DNA of 9,259 bases from Thermoplasmata archaeon (GTDB lineage Archaea; Thermoplasmatota; Thermoplasmata; Thermoplasmatales; Thermoplasmataceae), in the NCBI GenBank assembly GCA_021806345.1, contig JAJZXP010000342.1, positions 1 to 9,259 of the forward strand. Direction: 5' to 3'. Position numbers and translations under genes: made by a program. The notes beneath the pieces are model-generated. The model ran no database searches. It was not told the origin of the DNA and worked only from the letters and a program-made list of their open reading frames with translations. Of this stretch, positions 5,811 through 9,259 are shown in pieces; the stretch's first letter is position 1; each line of letters starts with the position of its first letter.

Positions 5811-6788
5811 TCATCGTTTTGGAATTCCTTTAAATAGCACTTTCCGTTTTTTTTCCTCTCCCACTATCTTGACAATTTCATCAGTGAACATGTCTCTCTT
5901 AAATTTCAATGTTCCTTCAGCAGCAAAACGATCCAAGGACAGATCAGTCCTAGTCATAACTTCCATAAACTTAGGGTACGTCGGGAAAGGAATGCTATCA
6001 TAGTAACTGGAACCTTTTATACTGTCGTGATATTCAAAAGAGGCTGGCACATCAAGAAAAGTACGGAATGTATTAGAGACAAACAACCCTTGCATTTCTG
6101 CCAAAACCTGTTGATAATTTTTTCCTGATCGTCTTCTCTTCAGCTTAGTGTAATTTATGGCTCGTACAATATCTTCATGCGGATTCTTACTATTAGTGAA
6201 TTCGTAAAGGGCGTCCATCTCTGCTTTGAACGATGCCGGAATAGACAAACTGATATAATTACTCGCTGGAACCCTTACTACCACTTCTAGTTCTTTTATG
6301 TCAAACTTACTATATTTTTGTGCTAAGACTACTGGATAGCGCAGTTGTGCGTGCAGCCAAAACTCGCTTTCTTCGCCCTTTGGCGACTCTTTTGTCGACG
6401 TCGAGTCAACAATAGCTTTAATGAAGCCAGGCGTATCAAGAGGATACTCCAAATCCAGCAACACAAGGTCTTCTTGATTCATTCGTTCAGTTAAAATTTC
6501 AAATCCATCATCAAGTCTTTTTATGCAGTTTGAAAGGTTTGCACTTGAAGTTAAAGATCTAATTTCTATATTATTTGGAACTCCTGTCCTAAATGTTATC
6601 TTTTTTTGATGTAAAATACCGGGCTTAGCTTCAATTACAAGAGAAGTTTTTTGTGAGTTAGAACCACAGAGAATTGTCACCTGCCGGTTACGTACTGTAT
6701 AGCTTCCTGCGAGTGCGCCATAAACTCTCTCTAAGATTCTAATTATCGCTTCCACGCCTTCAATAGCCTTTTCTTTGTCAGAACTCAT
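5811..6788 (-). CDS. Unrecognised 325-residue protein, second gene of a two-gene operon
   Basis: I chose the ATG at 6788 (MSSDKEKAIEGV) because GGTGAT, complementary to the 16S rRNA 3' end, lies six bases upstream. An upstream ATG at 6821 overlaps the previous gene by 11 bases and has no such site. With the 6788 start the gap to the upstream stop is 22 bases, which indicates co-transcription. The protein begins with an amphipathic helix (about 4-27), then alternating beta-strands (30-80), a helix (85-105), LVLLDLEYPLDTPGF (108-122), a charged mixed alpha/beta middle including LEVVVRVPASNYISLSIP (167-184), a basic patch KLKRRRSGK (215-223), and a lysine-rich C-terminus. No TM helix, signal peptide, Walker motif or nuclease motif is visible. 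The basic patch could bind nucleic acid. Function unknown. Confidence 0.7.
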   Translation of the reverse strand: MSSDKEKAIEGVEAIIRILERVYGALAGSYTVRNRQVTILCGSNSQKTSLVIEAKPGILHQKKITFRTGVPNNIEIRSLTSSANLSNCIKRLDDGFEILTERMNQEDLVLLDLEYPLDTPGFIKAIVDSTSTKESPKGEESEFWLHAQLRYPVVLAQKYSKFDIKELEVVVRVPASNYISLSIPASFKAEMDALYEFTNSKNPHEDIVRAINYTKLKRRRSGKNYQQVLAEMQGLFVSNTFRTFLDVPASFEYHDSIKGSSYYDSIPFPTYPKFMEVMTRTDLSLDRFAAEGTLKFKRDMFTDEIVKIVGEEKKRKVLFKGIPKR

Positions 6789-6810
6789 TTGTGAATCACC
6801 GACCCGAAAA

Positions 6811-7836
6811 CTAATCCCCATTTTTGTCAGACCAATTAAATAGCAAATAAATTGGGACTGTTTTTGTTTGAGTGAATTTGATGTTAATCGCCCCAAGTGA
6901 TTTGACGCCGTAGCTATGCATACCAAGATCCAGCACTAACAATTTTAGCTTAGCAATTCCACTTTCTTTATTACTAGTCAGATGCCAGATTGAGTTCAAA
7001 AGCATTACTCTCCCTTTACCGATTGAGTTTAGATAGTCCACAAAACTGCTCACCTCAGCTACCAGCGGTATATTCTTAAGATATACCACTAGCATTTCCT
7101 TCTCATATTCTTGTCTGAATCCCTCATCATCTCTAAGAATATTGTTTAGTGCAAGGTTCGCTGATAGTATAATATCTCCTTTCTTCTCTAAAATAAGGGT
7201 GGAAGCATTGAGGGAGACTCTATAGTATTGCCATAACTGCTTAGAGTATTCTTTGTAGTTTCTGGAAAGGTCCTGAAATCTAATTTTTATGTCATGGTTG
7301 AGGCTATCTAAAAATTCTTTTATCCTGGGTGGGAGGGAAAGCCTAATACCGTCGTCATCCGATTCGACCCCTAAGAAGACTAGTGCTGTACCTTTACCCT
7401 TATTTGCTAGAGTGATTTTGTCTTTAATCTGATATTTTTGAGATTCTATATCAAAAATAACTTGCATGTTATCCGGTTTTGTGATCCTCTCAATATTCGG
7501 TCTGAATACGTGAATAACCCGAGATTCTTCTCTAATAAATTGCCCTGCGGAATCATAGAAGTTGCATGAAATTGTCGAATTGATATCGATCTCCCTTCCT
7601 ATCTTAGCTTTAAATTTTAATCCTGCATATCCTGAAACCTCAATATTGGTAAGCCTTATTTTCCCATCATTAGTTACCTCACGTTTGCAATTGTAAACAT
7701 CCATGAATTCTATATTTGGCTCCAAGGTCAGTTCTATGACCGAGCATTCACCGTTCCATAATATGTGGCCCGGAAACTCCTCTTCATTAAGACAATTTGG
7801 TGGAATATAAAAACTCGTTAACTCAAATTTAGTCAC
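6811..7836 (-). CDS. Unrecognised 341-residue beta-rich protein, first gene of a two-gene operon
   Basis: The start is GTG at 7836, immediately preceded in frame by TAA (7837-7839), so it cannot extend further. No Shine-Dalgarno sequence is seen, fitting a leaderless start. Residues about 30-112 look like one beta-sandwich (ECSVIELTLEPNIEFMDVYNC, RLTNIEVSGYAGLKFKAKIG, ESRVIHVFRP). Residues about 122-215 look like a second Ig/CARDB-like unit (DKITLANKGKGTALVFLGVE) containing an inserted helical stretch (168-205). The C-terminal 130 residues are mixed, with strands ending in TVPIYLLFNW. 'Linker-VFRP--E' then 'I-L-NKG-GTA' is typical of Ig-like domains that bind protein partners. No signal peptide or TM helix is present, so it is cytoplasmic. 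It ends 22 bases before the downstream partner. No catalytic motif is visible and I do not recognise the family. Confidence 0.7.
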   Translation of the reverse strand: MTKFELTSFYIPPNCLNEEEFPGHILWNGECSVIELTLEPNIEFMDVYNCKREVTNDGKIRLTNIEVSGYAGLKFKAKIGREIDINSTISCNFYDSAGQFIREESRVIHVFRPNIERITKPDNMQVIFDIESQKYQIKDKITLANKGKGTALVFLGVESDDDGIRLSLPPRIKEFLDSLNHDIKIRFQDLSRNYKEYSKQLWQYYRVSLNASTLILEKKGDIILSANLALNNILRDDEGFRQEYEKEMLVVYLKNIPLVAEVSSFVDYLNSIGKGRVMLLNSIWHLTSNKESGIAKLKLLVLDLGMHSYGVKSLGAINIKFTQTKTVPIYLLFNWSDKNGD

Positions 7837-7857
7837 TTAGTACAAATAACTCAACAC

Positions 7858-7867
7858 GAATTTAACC
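7858..7867 (-). promoter_or_regulatory. Possible weak TATA element of the minus-strand operon
   Basis: On the minus strand GGTTAAATTC is centred about 26 bases before the GTG start at 7836. The match to a TATA box is modest, but the position fits a leaderless transcript. Confidence 0.35.
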
Positions 7868-7940
7868 TTTGTTACCGCCTTTTTCAATTTATTTATGTAA
7901 GATGTCGTCCCTCTTGTGTTGCATTCTCACCAAGAATTTA

Positions 7941-7962
7941 ATTAATCGACCAGACGATTAAT
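7941..7962. promoter_or_regulatory. Palindromic operator candidate over the promoter of the AbrB-like gene
   Basis: ATTAATCG (7941-7948), spacer ACCAGA, CGATTAAT (7955-7962) form a perfect 8-bp inverted repeat. The right arm's GATTAAT is centred about 25 bases before the ATG at 7984, where a TATA box of a leaderless gene should be. A dimeric regulator bound here would block TBP. It also lies in the divergent region shared with the minus-strand operon starting at 7836, about 105 bases away. Confidence 0.55.
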
Positions 7963-7983
7963 CCTATGCGATAATTCTCATTA

Positions 7984-8141
7984 ATGCCACAATTGATTGA
8001 AGTGACACATGTATCAAAGAGGGGGTATCCCTCAGGATCACGCTGCCAAAGAAAGCTGCTGAAATCCTTAAAGTGAAATCCGGGGACATAGTAGGGTTCT
8101 ACGATGACAACGGCAACATCGTGTTGAGGAAAATGAAATAA
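7984..8141 (+). pseudogene. AbrB/SpoVT-like small DNA-binding regulator, split by a frameshift
   Basis: From ATG 7984 the frame reads MPQLIEVTHVSKRG and then turns into non-family sequence (YPSGSRCQRK) ending at TGA 8074-8076. In another frame the rest of the protein continues: VSLRITLPKKAAEILKVKSG, then DIVGFYDDNGNIVLRKMK, to TAA 8139-8141. Adding a single G to the five-G run at 8021-8025 joins the two into one protein of about 53 residues with the AbrB/SpoVT swapped-hairpin pattern (VS--G--LRITLPK ... L-VK-GD-V-FY). Such proteins bind DNA as dimers and often regulate their own gene or act as antitoxins. The break may be a real mutation in a homopolymer, a sequencing error, or programmed slippage. 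Both halves keep clean family sequence, so the change is recent or artificial. Confidence 0.75.
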
Positions 8142-8186
8142 CGTCTACAGAGGTCGTATCTTGCCTCACCAGCTTTCCTGTCTGAA

Positions 8187-8381
8187 TCAGTCATCCTGAA
8201 CCGGTGGCATTTCGTCCCCTTCCCACTCTATCCTGAATCTCACCGTCTGCGGTGCGCTGACTGCCATCTCCCTGGGTATCTGTATGTTCACCGGACCCAC
8301 CGGCGTTTTGTACACGAACGTGTAGAGCTCCGCAACGCCGAAGCCTATTGCCCTTTTCGCCTCACCCTCGATCCCTGTCAC
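8187..8381 (-). CDS. Small 64-residue hypothetical protein
   Basis: The start is GTG 8381, preceded by a strong GGAGG seven bases upstream; it begins 19 bases after the stop of the upstream minus-strand gene, so the two are probably co-transcribed. The protein reads as a compact alpha/beta or all-beta unit: AIGFGVAELYTFVYKTPVG, VNIQIPREM, TVRFRIEWEGDEMPPVQDD. The acidic C-terminus has no TM segment. Codons are GC-rich in the third position like its upstream neighbour and unlike the AT-rich genes to the left. It is convergent with the AbrB-like gene, 45 bases away. I do not recognise the family; it may be a small partner of the upstream protein. Confidence 0.6.
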   Translation of the reverse strand: MTGIEGEAKRAIGFGVAELYTFVYKTPVGPVNIQIPREMAVSAPQTVRFRIEWEGDEMPPVQDD

Positions 8382-8400
8382 CTATATCCCTCCAAGTCAC

Positions 8401-9259
8401 TCATATCCACTCCCAAATGCCCTTCCGGTAATCGCCAACATAACTGAGGCTGAAATGCGAGTCTGGAAGCTTCCCGGATGCGCTGAAAAGGATGCCTAGG
8501 TATTCCCTCAGCAGTGACCGGGGCATGAATGCGAATGCCCTGAGTATTCCGTCCGTGACCTTCATTATGGTGCCAGCCCGGGGTATGTGCGCCTCATTGG
8601 CGCCGTTCCGCACCATGTTGATGAACGGGGCGCTTATGTCCGCATGATAGAGGCCGCTTTCGCCCGGCACCGGCTGCCATGAGTCAGGCACATGTGACGA
8701 GGGGCATACTGCAAGGGATTTGAGTGCATCCTTCATGCGGTGCTCGGAGTTGACCTCGAAGAACGCCTCCGTTATTCCCGCGGATTTGATCTCACCGGGG
8801 AGGTCCGTGTCGAACCCCACCACGGAAAGGGATATGCGATCATTAACGGCATCAAGGGCGGCGATGCCGCCTGGATCGGGGCCGAGACCCACGATCTCCA
8901 TCCCGTTCCTCATCTGCAGTATGTCTCCCGCCAGCATGGTGACATTATGAAGATCGGAGGCATGGAACCTGTATTCAGCCCTGATCCTGCTCTCGGTGAG
9001 GTAAAGCGATCTCGGCAATACGGTCCCTATGCCGAGTATGCGGTCCATGATGCCGCTGACGGTGCTCATCTCCTCAGATTTGAGCTTGACCGTGAGAAGG
9101 TCACCCCTCATGACATGATCATATGAGGACACCATGGACTCGAACCTCATGGCCTTCTCCCCCTGCACGAACAGGTCTATATACGATTCACTGCCTATGC
9201 GGTCTGAGTGCAGCGGGACGTCGCCGAACTCCTTCTCCATCACCGGGATCAGGGGATGG
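8401..9259 (-). CDS. Unrecognised protein, C-terminal part; frame open to the right edge
   Basis: The minus-strand frame ends at TGA 8401-8403 and stays open through 9258, with residues HPLIPV before the first possible starts (GTG 9243, ATG 9240). The true start may be outside the window, and no clear ribosome site precedes 9243. About 285 residues are visible. They show a mixed alpha/beta soluble protein: SYIDLFVQGEKAMRFESMVS, LLTVKLKSEEMSTVSGIMDR, SRIRAEYRFHASDLHNVTML, RISLSVVGFDTDLPGEIK, and a closing SHFSLSYVGDYRKGIWEWI. No TM helix, Walker, zinc-finger or nuclease motif was noticed. Strong GC-rich codon bias supports this strand as coding, although long open frames exist on the opposite strand. 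It is linked to the 64-codon gene downstream. Function not assigned. Confidence 0.65.
   Translation of the reverse strand, partial: HPLIPVMEKEFGDVPLHSDRIGSESYIDLFVQGEKAMRFESMVSSYDHVMRGDLLTVKLKSEEMSTVSGIMDRILGIGTVLPRSLYLTESRIRAEYRFHASDLHNVTMLAGDILQMRNGMEIVGLGPDPGGIAALDAVNDRISLSVVGFDTDLPGEIKSAGITEAFFEVNSEHRMKDALKSLAVCPSSHVPDSWQPVPGESGLYHADISAPFINMVRNGANEAHIPRAGTIMKVTDGILRAFAFMPRSLLREYLGILFSASGKLPDSHFSLSYVGDYRKGIWEWI

Noticed and set aside
5788..6003. Plus-strand open frame of 71 codons
   Set aside because: It is antisense to the 3' end of the minus-strand gene at 5811-6788, whose frame is far longer and has a good ribosome site.
6789..6926. N-terminal extension of the 5811 gene to 6926
   Set aside because: It would overlap the upstream gene by 116 bases in a different frame; GGTGAT before ATG 6788 marks a better start. 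ATG 6821 remains a weaker alternative.
8026..8043. AbrB frameshift as a 10-base deletion between CCTCAGG repeats
   Set aside because: This would also restore the frame, but loss of one G from the adjacent homopolymer needs a single simpler event and gives a better family match (SKRGVSLRITLPK).
8720..9126. Two overlapping plus-strand open frames
   Set aside because: They are the GC-rich mirror of the minus-strand gene ending at 8401, which is open over more than 850 bases and linked to a downstream gene with a strong GGAGG.
1..9259. tRNA genes, rRNA genes, CRISPR arrays, complete insertion sequences
   Set aside because: No T-loop GGTTCGA-type motif in a cloverleaf context, no regularly spaced repeats, and no transposase reading frame were seen on either strand.

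Overview
The window looks like a chromosomal stretch from an acidophilic, wall-less archaeon of the Thermoplasmatales or a close relative. The evidence is a thermopsin-type acid protease with a C-terminal membrane anchor and 'TETGLPS' modules, a SSV-like KxxR tyrosine-recombinase domain, AT-rich TATA boxes placed about 25 bases before start codons (leaderless transcripts), and T-rich stretches after genes. No tRNA, rRNA or CRISPR array is visible.

Layout. Positions 1-251 hold the C-terminal end of a plus-strand gene resembling ArdC-type anti-restriction zincin proteins. Positions 357-2414 encode a secreted or surface-anchored thermopsin-family protein with its own promoter and a T-rich terminator. 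Positions 2415-2742 have no gene but contain a good TATA box and a perfect 8-bp hairpin. Positions 2743-5682 form an AT-rich accessory region with four plus-strand genes, each apparently separate: a membrane-anchored beta-sandwich protein, a tyrosine recombinase remnant stopped by TAG two codons before its catalytic tyrosine, a four-helix membrane protein, and a helical protein with an R-x4-H motif of the HEPN type. Positions 5811-7836 hold a convergent two-gene minus-strand operon whose products I do not recognise. Positions 7984-8141 hold an AbrB/SpoVT-like regulator gene split by a one-base frameshift at a G run, with a palindrome covering its probable promoter. From about 8150 base composition becomes clearly more GC-rich, and two linked minus-strand genes (64 codons, and one running off the right edge) look like a different genomic compartment.

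How it fits together. The AT-rich segment (about 2420-8140) has the character of an integration hotspot or decaying genomic island: a dead or recoded integrase, a broken small regulator, orphan promoters, and several one-off genes of defence-like architecture (TM-anchored beta-sandwich, 4-TM protein, HEPN-like protein, unknown operon). The best candidates for an undescribed system are the minus-strand pair at 5811-7836 and the HEPN-like gene at 5152 with its unusual leader. Any defence role is inference from architecture and context; nothing in the sequence proves it.
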